64,000 bases of DNA from positions 1 through 64,000 of the forward strand of contig JALQPE010000662.1 in assembly GCA_030407315.1 (NCBI GenBank). The letters are read 5' to 3'. Below, piece by piece: positions 51,959-62,298 of the stretch. Made by a program: the position numbers and the translations under genes. The notes under the pieces are model-generated. The model had not been told where the DNA came from and made no database searches. It was given only the letters and a program-made list of their open reading frames with translations. The first letter of the stretch is position 1. Every line of letters starts with the position of its first letter. Source of the DNA: Asparagopsis taxiformis. Lineage: Eukaryota; Rhodophyta; Florideophyceae; Bonnemaisoniales; Bonnemaisoniaceae.

Positions 51959-52843
51959 TTAGGGACCTGACAGTCGACACTGATTAGTTGCCAGATTCGG
52001 ACCAAGTCCGCGGTCGCCAACGGGGTCCGTGTCTATGCAACGATTGCAACAGCTGGAGACAATTGCCGCACCGTCAGAGGCGAACGTTGCCATACTGCCA
52101 GGGTCACACGCTAGACTGAATATATCATTGACACAGCCAATATAACAATCTCGGGCCTCCATTTCGCCCGCATCATTTCCTACATCTAGGGGAGTTCCAT
52201 CATTTTGCACCGGCGCCAACACAGTTACTGTCGCAGTGGAGGTTCCGCAAGTACAGACGCCATTGGTGGCTGTAACTCCAATAGCTCCGGAGATGGTCAC
52301 GGTACATGATGGGGACGTAGACGGGGTCACAGAGGGAGTCGGGGTAACGGATGAAGTTGGAGTGACACTGGGGCTCACAGAAGGCGTTGCTGATGGCGAC
52401 GGAGTAACGGAAGCGGTGGCCGTTGCGGTCGCTGTAGCTGTGGGGGCTACCACAACTGGAGGTGCGACAATGATCGGGGCAGGGGCAGGAACAGGTGCTG
52501 GGACCGGAGCGGGTAGAGGAACCGGAACTGCCGGCGGCGGGAGAACGGGGGCAGGAGGCGCAGGGGCAGGTCTCATGCGACGGGGTCCTCGGCAACGGAA
52601 TCCGCGAGAGCCATCGCTTCTATCACAGCGACCAACACGACAGTTGGCACCATCTCGACAAGGCCTCATGCAATCACGCATAGCGTTGCTTCGTTGCCTG
52701 TAGCATACACGGGGACACCTTCCGCAGGGGCCTGCTCCTTGTCGGCCGACGACTGAAAGGTCGACGGCATCTGGTACCGTGACTGCAGAGACATGGCAGA
52801 GTAGCAGAGAAGCAATAGCGCAGATGAGGAAATGACGGAACAT
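51959..52843 (-). CDS. Secreted Cys-rich, Pro/Ser/Thr-rich protein (cell-surface or wall protein)
   Basis: A 294-residue frame from the ATG at 52843. Residues 1-20 (MFRHFLICAIASLLLCHVSA) form a typical signal peptide. Residues about 36-86 are Cys- and Arg-rich with eight or more Cys (CGRCPRVC, CMRPCRDG, CRVGRC), probably a disulfide-knit domain. Residues 90-125 are Pro/Ala/Val repeats. Residues about 135-180 are Ser/Pro/Thr repeats (TPSPSATPSVSPSVTP) likely to be O-glycosylated. The C-terminal part has further Cys (CTCG, CYIGC, SCCNRC). The layout suggests an extracellular matrix or wall protein. A TATTTAAA box about 130 bp upstream and no internal stops support a real gene. Family not recognised. 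Confidence 0.8.
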   Translation of the reverse strand: MFRHFLICAIASLLLCHVSAVTVPDAVDLSVVGRQGAGPCGRCPRVCYRQRSNAMRDCMRPCRDGANCRVGRCDRSDGSRGFRCRGPRRMRPAPAPPAPVLPPPAVPVPLPAPVPAPVPAPAPIIVAPPVVVAPTATATATATASVTPSPSATPSVSPSVTPTSSVTPTPSVTPSTSPSCTVTISGAIGVTATNGVCTCGTSTATVTVLAPVQNDGTPLDVGNDAGEMEARDCYIGCVNDIFSLACDPGSMATFASDGAAIVSSCCNRCIDTDPVGDRGLGPNLATNQCRLSGP

Positions 52844-52899
52844 GGTGGAATGACTTTGCCTCGGGGGCTAACCTGACGTACCGATGTGGTGAAGTGCTG

Positions 52900-52941
52900 C
52901 GAAGGGCGGACTACGAAGGGCGGACTACGAAGGGCGGAGTG
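52900..52941. repeat. Three 14-bp tandem repeats upstream of the secreted-protein gene
   Basis: CGAAGGGCGGACTA twice, then CGAAGGGCGGAGTG. Placed between the start codon and the TATA-like box, so they fall in the 5' leader or core promoter. Confidence 0.85.
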
Positions 52942-52972
52942 ACGAAAGCCAGTACCCACGGGTCAGGATGGG

Positions 52973-52980
52973 TTTAAATA
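52973..52980 (-). promoter_or_regulatory. TATA-like box (TATTTAAA) of the secreted-protein gene
   Basis: TATTTAAA on the minus strand, about 130 bp before the ATG at 52843, in line with the TATA boxes of the membrane-protein copies. Confidence 0.55.
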
Positions 52981-54424
52981 CACCATGGAAGAGCTGTTGG
53001 GTATCTCCGCGTTATGAGACGGGATAACAATGTTCCCAGAGAAGATGAGAGAAGTATGGCCCGGACAAGTCGCTTTTCGTCGGTATAGACCATCAAGTGG
53101 TGTACGATATGTTCGAAAGTGTGGAGGAAACACGCACAATGGTTTGACGGCGAGACGTCGGGTACAATGAATGGTAGACAACGACGAAGATGACAGTAAC
53201 ACCAAACATGATGTTTGTGTCATCTGTCACATCGGCGTGTCCAGAATGTTCGGACCATTTCCTACTTGGCATGCACCAAGTCTCTTCACATATATCATTA
53301 CAGTCGTCTTGAGAAGCGGCATCACGTATAATTTCAGTTCATTTCTGACCGCGACTCTGTTATCGAGATCGCCAAGAGGGGAACATTTCGTTACTGACCG
53401 CCGGGAAAGTGTTGGACTGATCCGTTGGCGTTATCTCACGTGTGTAAAGTACCACTGTAAACTGTACCGTCATCGTATGTCCAGTTTCTTCCGCACGCTA
53501 CTCACGCAAGATGATCTTCAATGCAAATCCACGCTCCCTTCCCGACGCACCAACCGCGTTGTGTCGTTTCATCGACTAGGGTTCGTAACGGTTTTCATTA
53601 GTCCCCGCAAGAGTGTCAAACTGTCGGCTTTGATTTCTAACCGTTGGAAAGCCGGTTGGACATTTGCATCATGATGCAATAGCCAGTTCCATTCGTGATA
53701 GTTGGAGGATAGAGGCTGCTCCACGTATGTATTTCATCGACCTGAGTCGAAATGTATGATATCATTGGACAGGAGACTGTATTCTTCACCCACGTAATGC
53801 CGTATGCGTTTTGCGACGCACAATCGAAGAAACGTGTGGAGGGCACATCACGTTTTCCCAGTGTCATACTTTTCAAACCGCCGGCCGGACTGCGCCGCAA
53901 GTGACAGCTTTGTCCTTCGCTTTCAAATATGATTGGTCGGACGCGAATGGGTACAGTGAATTTGAAATCCATTTGTCATACGACAATGGCTGTTTGAATT
54001 GTATCTCAAGCGGAGGACGAATTACTGAAATTTATCAAGTAGATTTTGAATCTACTGGCAGGATGGAGATCAAAGACAGCTGTCCAGCTCGACGACACAT
54101 CAGATCGCTTCAACTCTGTAATTCCGAGAGGTTGCAATACCGGGACCAGATTATTGAGCTGCTCCTCAATTCTCAGAACACATAGTGTGCCATGATGCAT
54201 GTAGCAAATTGGATGCACTAATTGCTCCATGAACAGAATACCCTCACTGTAACAAACATGTACCCTGTCAGATAATCAGAACTCTCGGGGAAACTTGAAT
54301 CTCGCGTCACCGTTCAAGCACAATTTCATTCTAGCTTTCGACGTGCGCATGTAGTGCTAATAGGCCTGTGTATAATCTGCAAACGGTACGGACTTCTGGG
54401 AGGAGACAGGACCTGGTCTGGAAT
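52981..54424. other. Intergenic; weak ORFs only
   Basis: Two plus-strand frames (53171-53674 and about 53811-54185) have no ATG in a good context, no domain and no paralogue in the window. The second contains YDWSDANGYSEFEIHL and a few Cys and could be a gene fragment, but this is not supported by anything else. Confidence 0.3.
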
Positions 54425-57207
54425 TAGGAAACTTATAAACTGCTCTCCCTTTCACGTCTATCCGTGATTGGACCAGGGGAAGATTCTTTCTAGCAGTTTC
54501 ATCTTTTGTTCAATTCTTGTCCACATTGCGTGTCAGAAAAAACATATTGATACATAATATATGTTAGGTTGCAGAAATATGATCTAGGCCTTGTTACTGT
54601 GGCTACCCAAGAAGCCACCCAAAATGCTAGACATAAATACGCAGCTTATCTTCGTAAAAGCTGGTAGAACGATTGAGTATGGACGGCATCATTCTGCCCT
54701 GTTCCGTGCAGCAGTGTCCTTGAAAGCTACCTCGACAAACCAACACTATTTTGTCTCTGCAACCGATTCAACTAAAAGTTAAAGCGAACTGCTACCTATA
54801 GCTCAAAAGTTATGGGACCAGATAAGGCCGATCTCCCGTTTAGAACGCGGTTCTTGTGGGATGCAAGGACAGTACCCTGGACAGATGGAAAGGTAATCAA
54901 GAAGATTATACCAGGGCTGTCCAAATGTGGAGAACGTTCCATAGAACGCTTCCAGATGGTCATTCAGCAAAGATAATCCCATGTTTTCTGGGAACCATGT
55001 GACAGTCACAGTTGTATGGGCGCCCGCGAGATCTGTTCCTCTAAAGTAGCTCTGATGTGATCGAGAACAAAGAAGGTCCTGATGAAATTGTGAATGCTAG
55101 TTAAAAACGTGATGCTCTAGCTGTCATAAGTGAAGCCTTCAATGACTTCCTGGAATTTCTGAATACAAAACGTACTGGAACAGAATCCTTTCGTAACTTT
55201 GAGAAACGTTTTGAAGCCAAAAAATCGAAATGGAACTCTAAGTCTACGAATTATAAGCTACCGGAATCACTTGTAGCATTCATGCTACTCGCCAACTCTT
55301 CTGTCGATTGCAATCAGTAAATTTCTGTGCTGGTATCATCTGCCCCTCCTGACGCGCTTCTCTCTGCATCGAGCACAAAGGATGATTTCTTGAAATAACT
55401 CTCTTATGAGTCTATTGCGTCTGTCATTCGTCAATGAGACAAGCCTAAAAGCCAGCAGACTGATATACCCTTGAATGTACACGCTTCTGGTATGTCTAGG
55501 AACAAGAAGAATATCAGCCCAAGTGTGCTTGCTGATCTAAAATCAAAAAGACGCTTCCGAAAATGCAAGCAAATTGTACGTTGGGCCATTGATCATTTGT
55601 CTGATCCTGATAAATACAATCAAAGTGAGAAAACTGGATCTTGTTCTAATGCTCATCCACACTTAACGCCAGAGAGCTCTTCAATTACGTTCGATATGGC
55701 TATCTTACCGGCAAATTACGCGCAATACCCGCTACAGTTCATAGGGACACTTGTCGATAATGCAGCACTCTGCAGTGGTATTAGAATGAAAAAATTCTAG
55801 CTTTTCGAACCCATTATTGCACCAGACTGGAATGGAGAATTACATCCATTACCAGACTCAGTTGCAGATCGGCCACTCTGGCAGTACGGTTCAGGTTCGC
55901 ACAGATCTGATTCAAGAGAAGTAATTGGTTCTGTTCTACTCACTGTGCAATCTAATCCTGATACTGCAATATCTGTACGGCATCTCGTCATTGATGGATC
56001 GTCCCAGTTGGTTTTTGGGCGGAATTTTGTACACAAATGCAATCTGATTTATTGTAATGCAACACACCTTACACGTGTTGCACTTTGGATTTGGTTTAGA
56101 TCTGTTCGGCGGGATCTCACTGACAGTCTGTCCGCAGCAAATTATCTATTCAAAACGTTGTAATTTATCTTAGTTTAGCAATTTATTTGTATTCTAGGAT
56201 TTTTTCGGGGTCCTCGTGGGCCGGTGAAGACTCCAGCAGCCATATTTATACCAAGGGTATTTTTCGACCCTTGGGATTTTAAAGCACCGGAAGCTGGCTG
56301 CTAGAGTGGTAACCACCTTCTACGCAGATTGCACTTTATCTGTGACTGTGGCTCATTCCGCTTGGCGCGCTTCCGGACCCCGATAACAACCGTTGGTTCA
56401 TCAGTGCGGTGACGGCGGAAGTTCGCATTCCTCTTTTCACCCTTTTTTCGTTTCTTTCTCCCATTTGTTTCGTTTGCTACGTTCGTTTCTATATTTCGTT
56501 TCGTTTTTCTCTCCCTACCGGACTTCGGCCTACGACCGCCCACTCCTTCGCATGCCTGTGAAATTGTCGCGATACTGGCTCATCGGCTGTAGCCTTCCGA
56601 AGACCCCCGTGGCCTACGGCCTACTTAACACCGAGCTCTGCTCTCCCCGTTCCGAGGTACCGGATCGGCGACTGTCAGTAGACTGTGGTCCCCCCTTTTC
56701 CAAGAAAAGTCTTTGACCGCCCGCCTTTACATCCATCTAAGACTCCGCCCCCGCGCAAGGTGTGCTCGGCTATCGGTACCTTACTTGCCATCTTCATTTC
56801 TCGTTTCTCCCCTTTCGGCTCACATTGTGCCCAGTGAACCACTCCCCTTTCCTTCTGGACTCACACCTGCCAAGTGGACCACCATTTCGGTAACCGCACT
56901 TCACTGCTACCCTTTCGTTCTCTCGATTTCCTCAGTAACCGAAACCGGATACCCCTGGGACTAGACCAGTGACTGCATCCCTCAGATTCTAGTAGAGTCC
57001 CCGGAACGGACTTACAACCCGTTACGAGAACACAAGAGATTCGACGCTCTACCACCTACCCGGACTAGGAGGATCTCGAACTGTCCTCACGCTGTGCCGT
57101 AGGGAACCCCTCCTCCGAGCATTGCACTACAACTGGTCTTTCGACCTAGAATCTGAATCAAGAGCAGTCATTATACGAGCCTCCTTCTGGAGCTTTCTCG
57201 GGCCAGG

Positions 57208-58554
57208 ATGCATAAAGAAACCTTTGATTCAGGTGCATCGCGGCACAGTGGACAAGACCCTAGGTCAAGAATATATTCCATAGGCGGACAAGTAGAGAAT
57301 CCTACTCATGAAAATCTGGAACAGCATAGCCATTTTCAAGCCTCCGATGAACTACGGGATACGTTGACCACGCTGATCACTCAGGTCCAGCTCGACCAAA
57401 AAGAACTTGGAGATGATATCTTAGGCTCTATTATCGCTCTCACTAGTCGAGTCGAAGCATATGAAGCAAGGATGGAGTCCGTTTCTGCTGAGCTTCAGAG
57501 CCTTTTCGGTACTGTTACTGACATTCATAGGGATGTAAATATTCTTCCAGAAGGGCGAAATGAGACTGGAAAAGAGATGGACCTTCGGTTCACTCGAATT
57601 TCAGACCGCTTGAAAAAGTTGGAGAACGCACCTGTCTCAATTAAGGAACTGCTACAGAAGATAATCGATGATGACGAAACCATCTTCATTTCTTTGAGGA
57701 AGAATCGGAAGAAAATTCGGAAGCACCTATCGTCTTTCGGTTCGGGATCCTGGAAAGCAGACTCTCAGGGAGACAAATCTGATCCCTATTCAGATTCCAA
57801 TTCCGAGATCGGAAATAGAAGAACTTGGTGACGCCACTCGCGTGCCGGTAGATATTCAAGGCACAGATTCTACAAGAAGCTGGAACCGAAACACCCAGGC
57901 CTCAAAGTATTGTGCCCCACGAACCCGCTTTATGATCGCGTCTTGTCATACAGGATGTACCGACTCAAGGGCACTTCTCACAGTCGCTCGTCCAGAGCTA
58001 CGGGGAAAGTTCAGGATTTCATCAAGCGCATGGATATTACTCTTCAAGAGCATCACTTCAGTGGCGAGGATCCCATCCTAGTACTCGACTTCCTTGCAAG
58101 ATTTGTTCGCGAAACAGATATTCAGGGTATGACTGAAGCGCAAGTATTCATTGCCCTTCCATTTTTCCTTTCAGGCTTCGCTCGTAGCCAGTATGAGGCA
58201 GGAGTAGAGATGGTATCCCCTGACGAAGGAGGGGTATCTTGTTGGTCAGAGGCAGTCCAGTATCTGTTGAGGAGTTACGCTCAGACAACATATATCAGTA
58301 AGGCCGTCAATGAGTAACGTTCTTTGGAACAAGGAGAAGAGGAGAAAGAGCAATCATTCTCCAAGCGAATCAACGATTCTGTGAGCCGATGTGGGAACGT
58401 CCATGATGCCGATGAGGTCGTCACTCTTTTCGTCGACGGGTTGGACCCAACGATAAGGACTGTGGTCGCTCGTTACCGTGAAACTCATCGCCATGCTACT
58501 TACCTTGAGGTTGTGCAGTTCGCTTGTGCCGAAGGCGACGCTGTTCGCGCTTGA
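57208..58554 (+). pseudogene. Gag-like remnant inside the inverted-arm insert
   Basis: Three frames in series. The first (57208-57831, ATG) is coiled coil (LTTLITQVQLDQKELGDDI). After a shift, 57910-58317 reads as a capsid core (FIKRMDITLQEHHFSGEDP, ALPFFLSGFARSQYEAGV). After a stop at 58315, 58324-58554 continues (SFSKRINDSVSRCGNVHDAD, VVTLFVDGLDPTIRTVVARY). The order and motifs suit a retroelement gag. No zinc knuckle and no pol follow; the inverted arm begins about 190 bp after the last stop. Confidence 0.6.
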
Positions 58555-59060
58555 ATATCCCACGGGAACCGTCTGCTGCAGCGTGGTGGGCCGCGTAAGG
58601 TGAATCCGGTTGCAATGCTTCATTCTCCGTCAGACTCTACCGTGGTCATCAATCCTAAACATCATGTGTGGTGTCCGACACGGCCGAGTCGGCCGCCAAG
58701 ATGAAACGTACCTCGCGGTTGAAGGACAACAGTCAGCAGAGTATCCAACTTAGTTTCGGTTACTGAGGAAATCGAGAGAACGAAAGGGTAACAGTGAAGT
58801 GCGGTTACCGAAATGGTGGCTCACTTGGCAGATGTGATCCCAGAGGGACAGGGAAGTGGTTCACTGGGCACAATGTGAGCCAAAAGGGGAGAAAAGAGAA
58901 ATGAAGATGGCAAGTAAGGTACCGATAGCCGAGCACACCCTGCGCGGGGGCGGAGCCTTAGATGGATATAACCTCGGGCGGTCAAAGACTTGTCTTGGAA
59001 AGGGGGGGACGACAGTCCGCTGCCAGTCGCCGATCCGGTACCTCCGAACGGGAAGAGCTC

Positions 59061-59142
59061 AGCTCAGTGGTTAGAGTAATAGCTAGATGCCTACAGGGTC
59101 CCCAGACTCGGTAGCGAGGTGAGCAGTAGAGCAAACGAATCC
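59061..59142 (+). other. tRNA-like (SINE-type) pol III promoter remnant
   Basis: AGCTCAGTGGTTAGAG (59061-59076) matches a tRNA A box, and GCAAACGAATCC (59131-59142) is a degenerate B box 55-60 bp further on. It begins exactly where the right inverted arm is interrupted, so a tRNA-derived short element may have inserted here. No full cloverleaf could be drawn. Confidence 0.35.
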
Positions 59143-59783
59143 AAAAGATTCACGCTGCTTTCGTGATGGCGCTAAGCCAGTAATCCACATTAAGTGGGAG
59201 GGTGCTCTCGCCCTGGGTGTATCGATGGAGCAAGGGACGTAAAATTTAGAGCCACGAAGTTGGTGAGAGCGTTGTCTCAAGAGGAGGGAATCTCGAACTG
59301 AGATAAAACGGCAAGCCCGCGATGTGCTGTGTCAATGGGGTCGTAAGTCCCAATAACTTTACGATACTTTTTCAGGCTAGGCGCCCTCCGCTAGTCAGAG
59401 GGGCTTAAGTGATAGTAGTTAGTATAAACAGAGCTGCGCTACTGGCTAGTGATTAGGGTGTGCATGCGAGCTGCATAAACCCAAGTGGTTGTCTGATAGT
59501 ATTGGTTGTAGCCGGATCGGCAGGTGCAAGATCATAGCATAGAACACAGGTAGTGAAATACACGTTACTAGTTTACAGTGTAAAGGCGCTCGGCCAAAAT
59601 AAATTTCCCCGTGTGGGTCAGTCGTAGAGGACCCGAAGTCCGGTAAGCACTCAGCTCACCCGTAAGGTAGTTACGGCTAGGGAGGGCCCCACATGTGTGC
59701 CTCGTGGGCAGCTGGACGGTTTACCTGACTGGCAAGTCCCGGCAGAGACTTGGCCAATCATGTGGCAGTGTTAGCTATAAAGA

Positions 59784-60310
59784 CCTGCGCAGACACTAGA
59801 GTTGGCATGTCGCCTGTTATATGGATATCCCAACGGAGCGGAGCCGATGGACAGGGAGGAGATGAGGGATATGGTCCCAACACGGCTCCTGGGCAAGCAG
59901 CGGTAGGAGCGTAGTAGCCTGAGGCGTTGGAGCCTGTCTTGAATAGATAAGAGTCTTGTTGACTTGTCGTAGCGGGATTTGTCGTCGCTGTGATGTGATT
60001 GGCGGTAGTTGCGTCGCCGTGTTGAATGATGCAGCGGTGCTTGTGAGAATCGAACTCACGCAGTCCGGTAGCGATAACGGCCCATAACCTGTTGCCACAT
60101 GTCCGGACTTAGTGGTCGAGGATAAAGGCACACTCACGGTGCCTATTTGGCCCGAACAGGAGGGAAGTTGTGTGTAGTCCGCGAGTTGAACCCGGGATGG
60201 TGTGAAGTGTGCCAGGGAGTGCCTGGGCCCATAACCTGTTAGACTATAAAGAATGTTGTGCCTGCGCAGACACTAGAGTGGCATGTCGCCTGGATATGGA
60301 TATCCCAACA
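59784..60310 (+). repeat. Direct repeat of about 50 bp, copies 476 bp apart
   Basis: CCTGCGCAGACACTAGAG with GGCATGTCGCCTG and ATGGATATCCCAAC occurs at 59784-59834 and 60261-60310. The stretch between holds tRNA-like pieces: GGCCCATAACCTGTT twice (60080 and 60229 regions, like the anticodon arm of initiator tRNA-Met), and GAGAATCGAACTCAC near 60045 (a B box on the minus strand). Confidence 0.6.
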
Positions 60311-61491
60311 GGCAGCACGTGCCAATGCGGGGCAAGCCCAAATACTACTACAGATAGTAGCTGTAGGCCACGGGGGGGGCGGTTTCGGAAGGCCACAGCC
60401 GATTAGCAGTATCGCGAAATGCCACAGGCTTGCGCAGGAGTGGGCGGTCGTAGGCCGAAGTCCGGTAGGGTTGGAAAAACGAAACGAAATATGGAAACGA
60501 ACGTAGCAAAAGAAACAAATGGGAGAAAGAAACGAAAAAAGGGTGAAAAGAGGAATGAGAACTTCCGCAGTCACCGCACTGATGAACCAACGGTTGTTAT
60601 CAGGGTCCGGAAGCGCCCCAAGCGGAATGAGCCACGGTCACAGACGAAGTGCAATCTGCAGAAAAGGTAGGTACCAATCTAGCAGCCAACTTCCGGGTAC
60701 TTCAAAACCCCAAGGGTCGAAAAATACCCTTGGTATAAATATGGCTGCTGGAGTCTTCCCTGGCCGACGAAGACCCCAAAAAATCCTAAAATACAAATAA
60801 ATAGCTAAACTAAAATAAATTACAATGTTTTGAATAGATAATTTGCTGTGGACAGACTGTCAGTTAGATCCCGCTGAATATATCTAGAACAAATCCAAAG
60901 TGCCACACGTGTAAGGTGTGTTGCACTACACTCGTATATAGCGTAGGAGAAATTCATGATTGCTGAACACATAAGTTCTGATTACGTTGAGAAGTCATTT
61001 TATTGTGCTACTGAACAGCTTCCTATTGGTGAGAAGTCGAAGCTTAGATTTGATAAGCTTTAGCCGATAATTGATATTGTCCACCGACATGTATGTGGAC
61101 ATTCGTCTCACAAGGACACCAAGACTCTCTTAGATCAGAATGGAATATGGAATGAATACACAAAGAAATAACTTGCTCAGAATATCGAAACGTGTAAGAG
61201 CTGCAAGCACACGAGCGAGCCTACAGGCATGAGAATAATCTCACCGAGCTCCATGTCACGAGAGTTCAAAGAGCTCGTCTATGCTGACCATCTATTCATT
61301 GATCGTGCCTGTATCTTCCATGCCATAGATTCAGCCTCCCGTTACTCTATTGTAACACTTGTCACTGATACTTCGATACTACAGGCTGTTACCGCCTTTG
61401 AAGCGCATTGGGTGTCGTCATTCTGGGCACCTACGAAAGTTCTGTTCGATCCTGGATTCAAAGGCATTGAACTTACAAAATACTTGCAAGA

Positions 61492-62298
61492 TGTAGGAAT
61501 AGCCAGAATGGCGGTCGCTAAGGGAGTTCTAGAATTGCGCGCCGGGTCAAGGCGAAGTGAACCGGATCGCGCGGTCGAACTTGCGTTTCGCGCGTCGCTC
61601 GGTCGTGGTGGCGGCCAGGTGGTACAACGGCGGAACGCGCAGAGATCGATCGCAACACGGGATTCGCAGGCCGGCGCAAGCCGTGATCTCAGGGTAAGGT
61701 CACCGAGTAAACTTGAGCGCAACACGATCCACGCAGGGGTCGTAAATCCCTGGCCTAGTGGTGTGCGACGCAACGCGCAGTATCGCGGTTCGACGCAGGT
61801 CGACGGTCGGTGTTCGCGGGTGCGCACACGTACGTCGGCGATCGTGAACAATCCGCACGCAACGTTGTAACGCAATCGGTCCTCGCGACGCGCTAGAAGC
61901 TTAACTCGTAGCTGCGAAAGTGCTAACTGTTTTTTGGTAAGGTGCGAAGCAGGGCGGCCATTAGTAGCTAACTATTCAGGACAGACTGTCCTTACACGGC
62001 CGGCCGGGGGCCGCGCGCTCGCACGCAAAAGGGGAATATTTGGGAAAAGACTTTCGTAATAAAAAACCTAAAAAAGGGGAAATAAAGGGAAATTCGTAGA
62101 AATCGCTACACGAGGTGCCGGGATCGCGGTTTCGTGGCAACGTTCGCGCGAACGCGTTCGCACAGACGCGCCGTGACACGTAATTGAATCGCAACATGTA
62201 CGCTCGCTTACTAGCTAACTAACAGCGGATGCATGCGGACTCAACTCGACGCAATCGCTACGAACCGCGCGCGCGCTCGCAACATAAATTGCGTCACA
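61492..62298 (-). repeat. Second copy of the solo LTR, inverted, no target duplication
   Basis: About 807 bp, TGTAGGAATAGCC to GCGTCACA on the plus strand, the inverse of 32704-33492. The flanks are CAAGA and GATTG, so no duplication. Copia-2 sequence between the integrase core and the RT is missing at this point, which suggests a deletion linked to LTR recombination. Confidence 0.88.

Larger units (their letters stand above)
56058..60925. mobile_element. 4.87-kb insert with long inverted arms around a gag fragment
   Basis: Both ends start TGCAACACACCTTACACGTG read inwards. The left arm (56058 to about 56963) is matched in inverse by about 58747-59060 plus about 60325-60925, a roughly 0.9-kb imperfect inverted repeat. 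The right arm is interrupted by a 1.3-kb stretch (59061-60325). Between the arms lies a gag-like gene. No target duplication is visible: TTGTAA on the left and CTACAC on the right. An LTR element rearranged into a palindrome, or a foldback-type element that captured gag, would both fit. Confidence 0.65.

Noticed and set aside
53171..53674. 167-residue plus-strand ORF
   Set aside because: No recognisable domain or signal peptide and mixed composition; not supported by context.
60020..60105. Functional tRNA gene on the minus strand
   Set aside because: A B box and an anticodon-arm-like string are present, but the 5' acceptor strand that should pair with the 3' end is missing.
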